NCBI GenBank assembly: GCA_016124805.1
Contig: WGND01000003.1
Coordinates: forward strand, 124,001 to 188,000
DNA: 64,000 nt
Direction: 5' to 3'
DNA from: Hyphomicrobiales bacterium
Lineage (GTDB): Bacteria; Pseudomonadota; Alphaproteobacteria; Parvibaculales; Parvibaculaceae
Part shown: positions 27,179-35,662 of the stretch, one piece after another
Numbering within the stretch: position 1 is the first letter of the stretch
Layout: each line of letters begins with the position of its first letter
Position numbers and translations under genes: made by a program
Notes under the pieces: model-generated
The model's database searches: none
Told to the model about the DNA's origin: nothing
The model's input: the letters and a program-made list of their open reading frames with translations, nothing else

Positions 27179-30100
27179 TTATTCTCCTGCTGCTGCCAGA
27201 GGCTGCCCGGCGGCGCGGGCAAGCTCCATTTCCTTCAGGGCACGGCGATATTCGACCGGCATGACCTTGCGGAATTTGGGGCAATAGTCTTCCCAGTGAG
27301 CCAGGATTTCCTGGGCTCGCGATGAATTGGTGTAGCGGGCATGGTTCTCGATGAGTTGACGCAGACGCTCCGAGTCAAAACGCGTCATGTCGGCAAAAAC
27401 ATCGACCATGCCATGGCTTTCAAGATCGGCTGACTGGTGACGATGCTTCTCGCTGAGTTCCAGTTCAGAAGCCACCGGCTCCAGATCGACCATGGCCAGA
27501 TTGCAGCGCTGGTCGAACTTGCCGTCCATGTCGAGGACATAGGCGATGCCGCCCGACATGCCGGCGGCGAAGTTGCGACCGGTTTCGCCGAGCACGACAA
27601 CAATGCCGCCCGTCATATATTCGCAGCCATGATCGCCGGTGCCTTCAACAACGGCAATGGCGCCGGAGTTGCGCACGGCGAAGCGTTCACCTGCGACGCC
27701 GCGGAAATAGCATTCGCCGCTGATGGCACCATAGAGAACGGTGTTGCCGACGATGATGCTGTTTTCTGGTACGATCCTGGAGATCGCGGGCGGATAGACG
27801 ATGAGGCGGCCACCGGACAGACCCTTGCCGACATAGTCATTGGCTTCGCCTTCGAGTTCCAGCGTCACGCCCTTGGCGACCCAGGCGCCGAAGCTCTGAC
27901 CGGCGGTGCCAGAAAGCTTCACATGGATGGTGTCATCAGCAAGACCGGCATGGCCGTGGCGCCGTGCAATCATGCCCGACAACATGGCGCCGGTTGTGCG
28001 GTCGGTGTTCCTGACCTTGTAGGCGAGCTGCACAGGCTTTTTGGACTCAATGGCATCCCTGGCGTCGATGATCATCTGGCGATCCAGAATGTCGTCGATC
28101 AGATGATGCTGGCTCTCGGAATTATATATGCTGTCGCCATCCGCCGCCTGGGGCTTGTGGAACAGTTTGGAGAAATCGAGACCCTTGGCCTTCCAGTGTT
28201 CGACAACCTTGCGGCGGTCGAGCATCTGAAGCTGGCCGATCATTTCGTCAAACTTGCGGTAGCCCATCTCGGCCATCAGCTCGCGCACATCTTCGGCGAC
28301 GAAGAAGAAGTAGTTGATGACATGCTCGGGCAGGCCGGTGAAGCGCTTGCGCAGCTCCGGGTCCTGCGTGGCAACGCCGACGGGGCAGGTGTTGAGATGG
28401 CATTTGCGCATCATGATGCAGCCGGCCGCAATGAGCGGCGCGGTGGCAAAGCCAAACTCGTCAGCACCCAGCAGGGCGCCAATGACGACGTCGCGACCGG
28501 TGCGCAGGCCACCATCAACCTGCACGGTGATGCGCGAACGCAGGCGGTTCATGACCAGCGTCTGGTGTGTTTCGGCAAGGCCGATTTCCCAGGGGCTGCC
28601 GGCATGCTTGATGGAAGTGAGCGGCGAGGCGCCGGTGCCACCTTCAAAGCCGGAGATCGTGACATGGTCGGCGCGCGCCTTGGAGACGCCTGCGGCCACC
28701 GTGCCCACGCCCACTTCGGACACAAGCTTCACCGAGATGAGGGCCTCGGGATTTGTGTTCTTGAGGTCGTAGATCAGCTGGGCGAGATCCTCGATCGAAT
28801 AGATGTCGTGATGCGGGGGCGGGGAGATGAGGCCCACGCCCGGCGTCGAGTGGCGCACCTTGGCAATGACGGCATCGACCTTGTGGCCGGGCAACTGGCC
28901 GCCCTCGCCGGGCTTGGCACCCTGCGCCATCTTGATCTGGATCATGTCGGAATTGACGAGATATTCCGTTGTCACACCGAAGCGGCCAGAGGCGACCTGC
29001 TTGATGGCAGAGCGCATGCTGTCGCCATTGGGCATGGGCGTGAAGCGATCGACTTCCTCGCCGCCTTCACCCGTGTTGGAGCGACCGCCAATGCGGTTCA
29101 TGGCAATGGCGAGCGTGGTGTGGGCTTCGCGCGAGATGGAGCCATAGGACATGGCGCCGGTGGCGAAGCGCTTGACGATATTGGCGGCGGGCTCGACTTC
29201 ATCAAGCGGCACCGGCTTGCGGCCCTCATCGGCGGCCTTCTTGATGTCGAAAAGACCGCGAATGGTGAGCATGCGTTCGGCCTGCTCGTCGATGCCCTTG
29301 GCGAAAGCCTTGAACTTGTCGCGGCTGTTGCCACGCACCGCATGCTGCAGGTCGCGGATCGAGTCCGAGTTCCAGGCATGTTCCTCGCCGCGCATGCGCA
29401 CGGCATATTCGCCGCCCACATCCAGCGCATTGCGCAGAACCGGGGCGTCGGAGAAGGCAAGCTTGTGGCGACGCAATGTTTCTTCGGCGATCTCCTCGAT
29501 GCCGACACCTTCGATCATGCTGGCCGTGCCCGTGAAGTAGGCCTTCACGAAATCTGAGCGCAGGCCGACGCCGTCGAAAATCTGGGCGCCGCAATAGGAC
29601 TGATAGGTCGAGATGCCCATTTTGGACATGACCTTGAGCAGGCCCTTGTCGATGGCCTTGATGAAGCGCTTTTCGATTTCATAGCGCGTCAGATGCTCGT
29701 CGAGCCTGGGTGCCAGTTCGGCCAGCGTGTCGAAGGCGAGATAGGGGTTGATGGCTTCGGCGCCATAACCGGCCAGACAGGCAAAGTGATGCACTTCGCG
29801 CGCTTCGCCCGTTTCGACCACAATGCCAACCTTGGTGCGCAGACCGGTGCGGATAAGATGGTGGTGCACAGCAGAGGTGGCGAGCAGGGCAGGGATTGCC
29901 ACACGATCAGCCGAGACGAGACGGTCTGACAGGATGATGATGTTGTAACCCTGCTTGACGGCCTCTTCGGCACGTTCACACAGACGGGCAACCATTTCAG
30001 CCATGGCTTGCGCACCGCGCGCGGCATCATAGGTGATGTCGAGCGTTTCGGTGCGGAAGTGGTTGTCGGCGACTTCACCGATCATGCGGATCTTGTCGAG

Positions 30101-31942
30101 ATCATCATTGGTGAGAATGGGCTGGCGCACTTCCAGACGCTTGACGCCAGACATGCCTTCCAGATCAAGCAGGTTGGGACGCGGGCCAATGAACGAGACC
30201 AGCGACATGACCAGTTCCTCGCGGATCGGGTCGATGGGCGGGTTCGTGACCTGCGCGAAGTTCTGCTTGAAATAGCTGTAGAGCATCTTGGAGCGCGAGG
30301 AGAGCGCGGCGATGGGCGTGTCGGTGCCCATGGAGCCGGTGGCTTCCTGTCCGTCCATGGCCATGGGCGCCAGCAGGAATTTGAGGTCTTCCTGCGAATA
30401 GCCAAAGGCCTGCTGCATGTCGAGAAGGCTTGCCGGGCTCTGAAGCGTCGGTGCGCGCGCTGGCGCGGGCATGTCTTCGAGCACGATCTGGGTGCGGTTC
30501 AGCCACTCCTGATAGGGGTGGAGCGTGGCAAGCTGCGACTTGATCTCGGCGTCTGAGACAATGCGGCCTTCTTCCAGGTCGATGAGGAGCATCTTGCCGG
30601 GCTGGAGGCGCCATTTTTCGACAATGGTTTCCTCGGGCACGGGCAGCACGCCCATTTCAGAGGCCATCATGACGGTGCCGTCTTCGGTGACGAAATAGCG
30701 GGCCGGACGCAGACCGTTGCGGTCGAGCGTGGCGCCGATCTGGCGGCCATCGGTGAAGGCGACAGCTGCCGGACCGTCCCATGGTTCCATGAGGGCGGCG
30801 TGATATTCGTAAAAGGCGCGGCGGTCATTATCCATCAGCGGATTGCCCGCCCAGGCTTCCGGGATCAGCATCATCATGGCGTGGGCGAGCGAATAGCCGC
30901 CCATGACCAGCAGTTCGAGCGCGTTGTCGAAGCAGGCTGTGTCGGACTGCTCATGAACCGCGATCGGCCAGAGCTTCTTGAGGTCATCGCCCAGAATGTC
31001 GGACTGCATGGAAGAATAGCGGGCCTGGATCCAGTTGACATTGCCGCGCTTGGTGTTGATTTCACCATTGTGGCAGACCATGCGGAAGGGATGGGCGAGC
31101 GACCATGTGGGAAAGGTGTTGGTGGAAAAACGCTGATGCACCAGCGCCAGCGCCGTCACCATGTCCGGGTCTGTCAGGTCCTTGTAATAAGGGCCGACCT
31201 GCGCGGCGAGCAGCATGCCCTTGTAGACAATGGTGCGCGAGGAAAAGGAGGGGATGTAAAGGCCACGCGGATTGGCGGAGCCTTCCTGATAGAGCGAATT
31301 GAAGATGCGCTTGCGGATGACGAAGAGCTTGCGCTCGAACGCGTCCTGATCCTTGCAGTTGTCACCACGGCCAACGAAAAGCTGGCGATGGAAGGGCTCG
31401 GTCGGCTTGACCGAATAGCCCAGATCGGCGTTGTCTACGGGGACGTCGCGCCAGCCCAGAAAGACCTGACCTTCTTCGGCCACCATCTTCTCGGTGATGT
31501 CGCAAATGGTCCGGCGGGCCTCATCATCCTTGGGCAGGAACATGAAACCGACGCCATATTCGCCCTCGGGCGGCAGCGTGAAGCCCAGACGCGCGGCTTC
31601 CTTGCGGAAAAACGCATCCGGCATCTGAATGAGAATGCCCGCGCCGTCACCCGCCTTGGGGTCGGCACCGACGGCGCCGCGATGCTCGAGATTTTCGAGA
31701 ATCTTCAGGCCATCTTCGATGATCTTGTGCGACTTGCGGTTGTGGATATTGGCGACAAAGCCAATGCCGCAGGCATCATGCTCGTTGGCGGGGTCATACA
31801 TGCCCTGCGCCTGGGGCAGACCGGCCAGATGCTTGTCGGAGGCACGTTTGACTGTGGCGGCCACGGTTTTAGTCGCGCGGGCTTCGAGGCTCGCAGCGTC
31901 AACCGGTATTCCGCCCGTCAAAATCGGCTTGTCCGTCATCAT
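27179..31942 (-). CDS. gltB: Glutamate synthase (NADPH) large subunit
   Basis: A 1587-residue enzyme making two glutamates from glutamine and 2-oxoglutarate. A propeptide precedes the N-terminal nucleophile Cys58 in [13 protein letters not shown], the class II glutamine amidotransferase. The FMN and 2-oxoglutarate domain has [16 protein letters not shown] and the 3Fe-4S region CHLNTCPVG. The C-terminal beta-helix ends near 1587. The long leader of about 280 bases before the start may be regulated. Two adjacent ATGs at the start leave a one-codon ambiguity. It is the first gene of the gltBD operon. Confidence 0.96.
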   Translation of the reverse strand: MMTDKPILTGGIPVDAASLEARATKTVAATVKRASDKHLAGLPQAQGMYDPANEHDACGIGFVANIHNRKSHKIIEDGLKILENLEHRGAVGADPKAGDGAGILIQMPDAFFRKEAARLGFTLPPEGEYGVGFMFLPKDDEARRTICDITEKMVAEEGQVFLGWRDVPVDNADLGYSVKPTEPFHRQLFVGRGDNCKDQDAFERKLFVIRKRIFNSLYQEGSANPRGLYIPSFSSRTIVYKGMLLAAQVGPYYKDLTDPDMVTALALVHQRFSTNTFPTWSLAHPFRMVCHNGEINTKRGNVNWIQARYSSMQSDILGDDLKKLWPIAVHEQSDTACFDNALELLVMGGYSLAHAMMMLIPEAWAGNPLMDNDRRAFYEYHAALMEPWDGPAAVAFTDGRQIGATLDRNGLRPARYFVTEDGTVMMASEMGVLPVPEETIVEKWRLQPGKMLLIDLEEGRIVSDAEIKSQLATLHPYQEWLNRTQIVLEDMPAPARAPTLQSPASLLDMQQAFGYSQEDLKFLLAPMAMDGQEATGSMGTDTPIAALSSRSKMLYSYFKQNFAQVTNPPIDPIREELVMSLVSFIGPRPNLLDLEGMSGVKRLEVRQPILTNDDLDKIRMIGEVADNHFRTETLDITYDAARGAQAMAEMVARLCERAEEAVKQGYNIIILSDRLVSADRVAIPALLATSAVHHHLIRTGLRTKVGIVVETGEAREVHHFACLAGYGAEAINPYLAFDTLAELAPRLDEHLTRYEIEKRFIKAIDKGLLKVMSKMGISTYQSYCGAQIFDGVGLRSDFVKAYFTGTASMIEGVGIEEIAEETLRRHKLAFSDAPVLRNALDVGGEYAVRMRGEEHAWNSDSIRDLQHAVRGNSRDKFKAFAKGIDEQAERMLTIRGLFDIKKAADEGRKPVPLDEVEPAANIVKRFATGAMSYGSISREAHTTLAIAMNRIGGRSNTGEGGEEVDRFTPMPNGDSMRSAIKQVASGRFGVTTEYLVNSDMIQIKMAQGAKPGEGGQLPGHKVDAVIAKVRHSTPGVGLISPPPHHDIYSIEDLAQLIYDLKNTNPEALISVKLVSEVGVGTVAAGVSKARADHVTISGFEGGTGASPLTSIKHAGSPWEIGLAETHQTLVMNRLRSRITVQVDGGLRTGRDVVIGALLGADEFGFATAPLIAAGCIMMRKCHLNTCPVGVATQDPELRKRFTGLPEHVINYFFFVAEDVRELMAEMGYRKFDEMIGQLQMLDRRKVVEHWKAKGLDFSKLFHKPQAADGDSIYNSESQHHLIDDILDRQMIIDARDAIESKKPVQLAYKVRNTDRTTGAMLSGMIARRHGHAGLADDTIHVKLSGTAGQSFGAWVAKGVTLELEGEANDYVGKGLSGGRLIVYPPAISRIVPENSIIVGNTVLYGAISGECYFRGVAGERFAVRNSGAIAVVEGTGDHGCEYMTGGIVVVLGETGRNFAAGMSGGIAYVLDMDGKFDQRCNLAMVDLEPVASELELSEKHRHQSADLESHGMVDVFADMTRFDSERLRQLIENHARYTNSSRAQEILAHWEDYCPKFRKVMPVEYRRALKEMELARAAGQPLAAAGE

Positions 31943-32224
31943 ATCCTGTCCTTCACCCCTGTTAATCCGCCACCTCACGGCTGGTCGGACCTGGTCTTAT
32001 CTAGTGCGCGTCCCGGCGCGGCCCATCCAGATGCCTGCGGCAAGTGCATCCAGTCGCGCCGATGCATTCGGCTGCCTGGGCATCACCTGCGCAGTGCCGC
32101 CATCCTTGACGGAGCTTTCTGCTGTGGGCCCCGTTTGCCCGGGACAAAGGCTACCAACGGCCTGTCCATACCAACCGCGGACAGGCTTTTTGCCCGGAAA
32201 GGCACATGCCTGTCCAGTGGCCGC

Positions 32225-32254
32225 ATAATGCCATCAGAATGGCCAAAAAATCAA
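32225..32254 (-). promoter_or_regulatory. Candidate sigma-70 promoter of gltBD
   Basis: On the minus strand TTGATT and CATTAT are separated by 18 bases, in the AT-rich stretch upstream of gltB. It would give a leader of roughly 270 bases. Assigned by pattern only. Confidence 0.35.
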
Positions 32255-32392
32255 GTAAATATGGCAGGATTGCTGACCTAATAAAATGTCATCAAAAACA
32301 ATGATTTAACCTGAAATTGGACTCGTTTCGGCCCTATTGGCCGATGGCCTTTTCCGGACATCCGATAACCGAGGCGCAGGCTAGGTAATGTT

Positions 32393-32413
32393 TTGCCCCA
32401 TGGCGAGGGGCAA
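32393..32413. promoter_or_regulatory. Perfect dyad upstream of the bufferin operon
   Basis: TTGCCCC and GGGGCAA form a seven-base perfect inverted repeat around a seven-base spacer, about 150 bases before bufA1. A second small dyad (TCACG-AAAG-CGTGA) follows immediately. The location suits an operator for a metal- or stress-responsive regulator, but no regulator gene is adjacent. Confidence 0.35.
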
Positions 32414-32565
32414 TGTCACGAAAGCGTGAGGGCGCGTGTGATTTCCCGACGCTTCTGTGAATGCAGTTGATTTCACAACCGGAAGGCGGGCGGGCAGTGT
32501 TTGCGGGCGGTCAGGACGGGTTCTGGCCGGTCAAACAATGTTCAAAACCTTCTGGAGATTCCCCC

Positions 32566-32853
32566 ATGTCGAAACTTGCCCTGAGCTCTGCTCTGGCCGT
32601 TGCCGGTGCCATGTCTGCTGCCCTTGCCTTCTCCGCCACGACGGCTTCTGCCGATGATATGGCCAATATGGAGAAATGCTACGGCGTCTCGCTGGCCGGC
32701 CAGAATGAATGCAAGGCCGGTGCTGGCACCACCTGCGCCGGAACGTCCACTGTCGATTATCAGGGCAATGCCTGGAAGCTCGTGCCGGCTGGTACCTGCA
32801 CCAGCATCGAGACGCCCAATGGCCATGGCAGCCTTGAAGCGATGGAAGGCTGA
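32566..32853 (+). CDS. bufA1: Bufferin precursor, BufA1/DUF2282 type
   Basis: A 95-residue precursor with a signal peptide (cleavage expected after ASA, residues 27-29) and a mature part of about 66 residues. It has four cysteines, C38, C49, C57 and C78, in the DUF2282 pattern ([31 protein letters not shown]). Bufferins are ribosomal peptides whose cysteines are converted by an MNIO enzyme, and the mature peptide binds copper in the periplasm (published family knowledge). The MNIO gene follows 26 bases later. The start is ATG with GGAGATTCCCCC ahead; upstream frame extension is not supported. Confidence 0.9.
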   Translation: MSKLALSSALAVAGAMSAALAFSATTASADDMANMEKCYGVSLAGQNECKAGAGTTCAGTSTVDYQGNAWKLVPAGTCTSIETPNGHGSLEAMEG

Positions 32854-32879
32854 GGTCAGAGATCAGCGGAGGCAGCGCC

Positions 32880-33809
32880 ATGCAGAAACCAGTATCCCCC
32901 CAATCTGATCTGACGGGCGCTGCCTCCCTGCCTGACCGCGATGGTTTTCACCCGATTCCGGCGCGTGCCGGGATCGGGCTGAAGCCGGCGCATTATGCAG
33001 CGATCCTTGAAACGCAGCCCGATATTGGCTGGTTTGAAGTGCATGCTGAAAACTACATGGGGGCCGGTGGCGCGCCGCATCGCTATCTTGAGACCATCAC
33101 GGCGCGCTATCCGCTGTCGCTGCATGGCGTGGGGCTGTCGCTGGGCAGTGCCGGACCCCTCGACCGGGCCCATGCCAAACGTCTGCGCGCGCTGGTGGAC
33201 CGCTATCGCCCGGCGCTTGTTTCCGAACATCTGGCATGGACGCGATTTGGCGCGACGCATTTCAATGATCTGCTGCCGCTGCCCCTGACTGACGAGACCC
33301 TGGCGCTGGTGCGCGCGCATGTGGACGAGACGCAGCAAATTCTCGGCCGGCAGATGCTGATTGAAAATCCCTCGACCTATGTGCGCTTTGACGGGCCGCA
33401 AATGAGCGAGCCTGACTTTCTGGTGGCGCTTGCCGAGGCCACGGGCTGCGGGCTGCTGATTGACGTCAACAATGTGCAGGTTTCCAGCGTCAATCACATG
33501 CGCGATGCCAGGGCCTGGCTTGATGCCATACCGGGCGCGCTTGTGCATGAAGTGCACCTGGCTGGTCATGCCATCGAAATGATCGGCGGCGAGAGGCTGC
33601 TGATCGACAATCATGGCGGGCGCGTGAGTGATGCCGTGATGGCGCTTTATCGGCGCTTTGTCGAGCGTGTCGGGTCGCAGCCAACGCTGATCGAATGGGA
33701 CATGGATGTGCCCTCTCTTGATGTGTTGCTGGAGGAGGCGGTGCGCGCCGAGCGCGTGCTTGATGCGGTGCGTGATCTTGGTCCGGTGATGGCGGTGCGT
33801 CATGGCTGA
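32880..33809 (+). CDS. bufB: MNIO (DUF692) bufferin-modifying oxidase
   Basis: A 309-residue member of the multinuclear non-heme iron oxidase family (DUF692). Characteristic motifs are WFEVHAENYMGAGG, SEHLAW, LIENPSTYV, LIDVNNVQVSSVNH and TLIEWDMDVPSLDVLLEE. They supply the His, Asp and Glu metal ligands of a TIM-barrel site. In bufferin systems it converts precursor cysteines to thiooxazoles. It starts at an ATG with GGAGG, and overlaps bufC by eight bases, so the three genes are one operon. Confidence 0.93.
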   Translation: MQKPVSPQSDLTGAASLPDRDGFHPIPARAGIGLKPAHYAAILETQPDIGWFEVHAENYMGAGGAPHRYLETITARYPLSLHGVGLSLGSAGPLDRAHAKRLRALVDRYRPALVSEHLAWTRFGATHFNDLLPLPLTDETLALVRAHVDETQQILGRQMLIENPSTYVRFDGPQMSEPDFLVALAEATGCGLLIDVNNVQVSSVNHMRDARAWLDAIPGALVHEVHLAGHAIEMIGGERLLIDNHGGRVSDAVMALYRRFVERVGSQPTLIEWDMDVPSLDVLLEEAVRAERVLDAVRDLGPVMAVRHG

Positions 33810-34587
33810 GGCGTGCGCGATCTCCCTTGCCGATTTTCAGTCGCGCTTTGCCGCAGGGATTTGCGGTGAGGCTGATGTCAATGATCTGTTGACGGATTGT
33901 CCGCGTGTGCCGCGCGAAATGCGATTTGCCGTCTATCGCAACAATGTGCATGTGAGCCTTGTTGATGCGCTGGCGGCAAGTTTTCCCGCCGTGCAGCGCA
34001 TGGTGGGCGATGATTTCTTTCGCGGCGCGGCGCGGGTGTTTCTTTCGCAGGGCCTGCCGCAACAGGCCTCGCTGATCGGCTATGGCGAAAGCTTTCCCGC
34101 CTTTCTTGCCGCCTTCGAACCGGCAAGGGGCCTCACCTATCTGCCCTTTGTGGCGCGGCTGGAACTGGCCTGGCTTGCAGCCTATCACGCGGCGGATGCG
34201 GTGCCGCTGGTGGCGGCGGATTTTGCTGCCGTGCCGGGTGATGCCATGGCGGCGCTGCGTTTCGAGTTGCATCCCTCGCTGCAACTGGTCGAAAGCCCGA
34301 TGCCGGTGCTGGAACTGTGGCGACGGCATATTGAGGACGAAGTGATTGCGCCAATGCAGCTTGCGGTCGAGCGCGAAGTGCTGATGGTGCTGCGGCCCGA
34401 GGCACAGGTGGTGCTGCATGCGCTGAGCGCAGGCGAGGCGGCGATGCTGCGCGCGCTCGCCCAAGGCGCCAGCCTCGGCGCGGCGGCGGACGCAGCTGCG
34501 CCTCACAGCGGCTTTGATCTGACACAAGCCCTGCTTCGACTTATTTCCGGCGGTGTTTTGACCGCCTTTCAATTTCCTGAAGGATGA
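33802..34587 (+). CDS. bufC: BufC/HvfC-type partner (DUF2063)
   Basis: A 261-residue partner protein. The N-terminal DUF2063 domain (residues about 10-100) has RFAVYRNNVHVSLVDALAASF and MVGDDFFRGAARVFLS. The C-terminal half is helical and ends in a winged-helix-like segment. Such partners hold or present the precursor to the MNIO enzyme. It overlaps the MNIO gene upstream and the DoxX gene downstream (ATGA), which is strong evidence for a single translational unit. Confidence 0.9.
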   Translation: MAEACAISLADFQSRFAAGICGEADVNDLLTDCPRVPREMRFAVYRNNVHVSLVDALAASFPAVQRMVGDDFFRGAARVFLSQGLPQQASLIGYGESFPAFLAAFEPARGLTYLPFVARLELAWLAAYHAADAVPLVAADFAAVPGDAMAALRFELHPSLQLVESPMPVLELWRRHIEDEVIAPMQLAVEREVLMVLRPEAQVVLHALSAGEAAMLRALAQGASLGAAADAAAPHSGFDLTQALLRLISGGVLTAFQFPEG

Positions 34588-35057
34588 AAATGATGATGCG
34601 TGATCTGTCCCGTCATGTGCTGCGTGTGACAGCTTTGTTCGACGCCATTCCGGCGAGCCTGATTGCGGTGATCGCACGTCTGGCCGTCTTTCTGATCTTC
34701 TTCATGTCGGCGCGCACCAAGGTGGAGGGGCTGATCACGCTGAAGGCGAGCACCTTCACGCTCTTCCAGTATGAATATGCGCTGCCGCTGATCCCCTACA
34801 AGCTCGCGGCCTATATGGCGACCTATGCCGAGCACACATTTTCGATTTTGATCCTGATTGGTCTGGCAACACGGTTCAGTGCGCTCGCCCTTCTGGGCAT
34901 GACGGCGGTGATCGAGATTTTCGTCTATCCCGATGCCTATGTGGTGCATCTGAGCTGGGCGGCGATGCTCGTCTATCTGATGGCGCGGGGCGCAGGTATT
35001 TTGTCGCTCGACCATCTGGTTTTGCACCATTTTGGTTCACAATCGCGCAAGTCCTGA
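34584..35057 (+). CDS. DoxX-family membrane protein of the bufferin operon
   Basis: A 157-residue membrane protein with four predicted helices and DoxX-like text (RLAVFLIFFMSARTKVEGL, EHTFSILILIGLATRFSALAL, SWAAMLVYLMARGAG). DoxX-type proteins often accompany bufferin operons, where their role is unknown. The start overlaps the bufC stop by four bases. Confidence 0.88.
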   Translation: MKMMMRDLSRHVLRVTALFDAIPASLIAVIARLAVFLIFFMSARTKVEGLITLKASTFTLFQYEYALPLIPYKLAAYMATYAEHTFSILILIGLATRFSALALLGMTAVIEIFVYPDAYVVHLSWAAMLVYLMARGAGILSLDHLVLHHFGSQSRKS

Positions 35058-35133
35058 CCTGTCACTTCAGCATTCATTAACGGCACAGGCGTAGCTTGGC
35101 CCTATCCGGGGGTCCTCTGGTGAAGGTCAGGTC

Positions 35134-35562
35134 ATGAGCTCGTACAAAGAAAAAAACAGCGGCGGTTTTGATGATGCGCTGGCAAGGGCAGAAGCCGCCA
35201 TTGCCGAGCTGAAGGAGAGCTATCATGCGCAGCTGGGTCTGGACATTGCCGAGCTTGAGACGGCCTATGGCGAACTCAGTGACCCCGCGACCAGCAGTGC
35301 AGCCCTGAAAACGCTGGCGAGCCTTGCCCATAACATCAAAGGGCAGGGCGGCTCGTTCGGCTATGATCTGGCAACGGAAATCGGGGGCGCGCTTTCTGAT
35401 TTCCTGCGTCAGCGCCCGGCACCTGCGGGACGTGCGCGCCGCATCATCCATCTTTACATCCGTATGCTGCGGATCGTCTTTGAGCGAAAGCTGGTGGAAG
35501 ATGGCGGCTCGATGGGCCGGAGCCTGCGCCTCAAGCTGAAGCGCCTGAACAACGTTCTCTAA
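35134..35562 (+). CDS. Orphan histidine-phosphotransfer (Hpt) domain protein
   Basis: A 142-residue helical protein. The Hpt phosphorylation motif is present with H66 in LAHNIKGQGGSFGY, embedded in a four-helix region of residues 15-110. A basic tail follows. No histidine kinase or response regulator is encoded next to it (cpdR lies 18 kb away), so its partner is unknown. It might serve a phosphorelay elsewhere. The AAAAAACAGC-rich N-terminus is low in complexity. Confidence 0.8.
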   Translation: MSSYKEKNSGGFDDALARAEAAIAELKESYHAQLGLDIAELETAYGELSDPATSSAALKTLASLAHNIKGQGGSFGYDLATEIGGALSDFLRQRPAPAGRARRIIHLYIRMLRIVFERKLVEDGGSMGRSLRLKLKRLNNVL

Positions 35563-35564
35563 TC

Positions 35565-35583
35565 TTTTGTGACATTTTGTGCG
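35565..35583 (+). promoter_or_regulatory. Direct repeat upstream of the CoA-ligase/GNAT gene
   Basis: TTTTGTG occurs at 35565 and again at 35575, a period of 10 bases, as TTTTGTGAC then TTTTGTGCG. The same nine-base word recurs upstream of two other genes in the window. Possible protein-binding half-sites. Confidence 0.3.
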
Positions 35584-35662
35584 CTGCGGCGAAGTGCGCC
35601 TGACGCGAGCGCGTCATTTCGCCTATGCTTGCCGAACTGACCTCAAATGAAAAGAGCCCCCC

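Larger units (their letters stand above)
31943..32565. other. Divergent region between gltB and bufA1, no gene seen
   Basis: A 623-base region with an AT-rich core at about 32220-32330. No coding frame here has a plausible start and family. It should carry the gltB leader and promoter on the minus strand and the bufferin promoter on the plus strand. A dyad at 32393-32413 and a sigma-70-like pair at 32225-32254 are listed separately. Confidence 0.5.

Noticed and set aside
27437-29557. Plus-strand open frame of 706 codons
   Set aside because: Antisense to gltB, which is unmistakable; no family resemblance in the plus frame.
31943-32224. Riboswitch in the gltB leader
   Set aside because: The leader is long and GC-rich, but I could not recognise any known aptamer core; only a structure or covariance search could support one.
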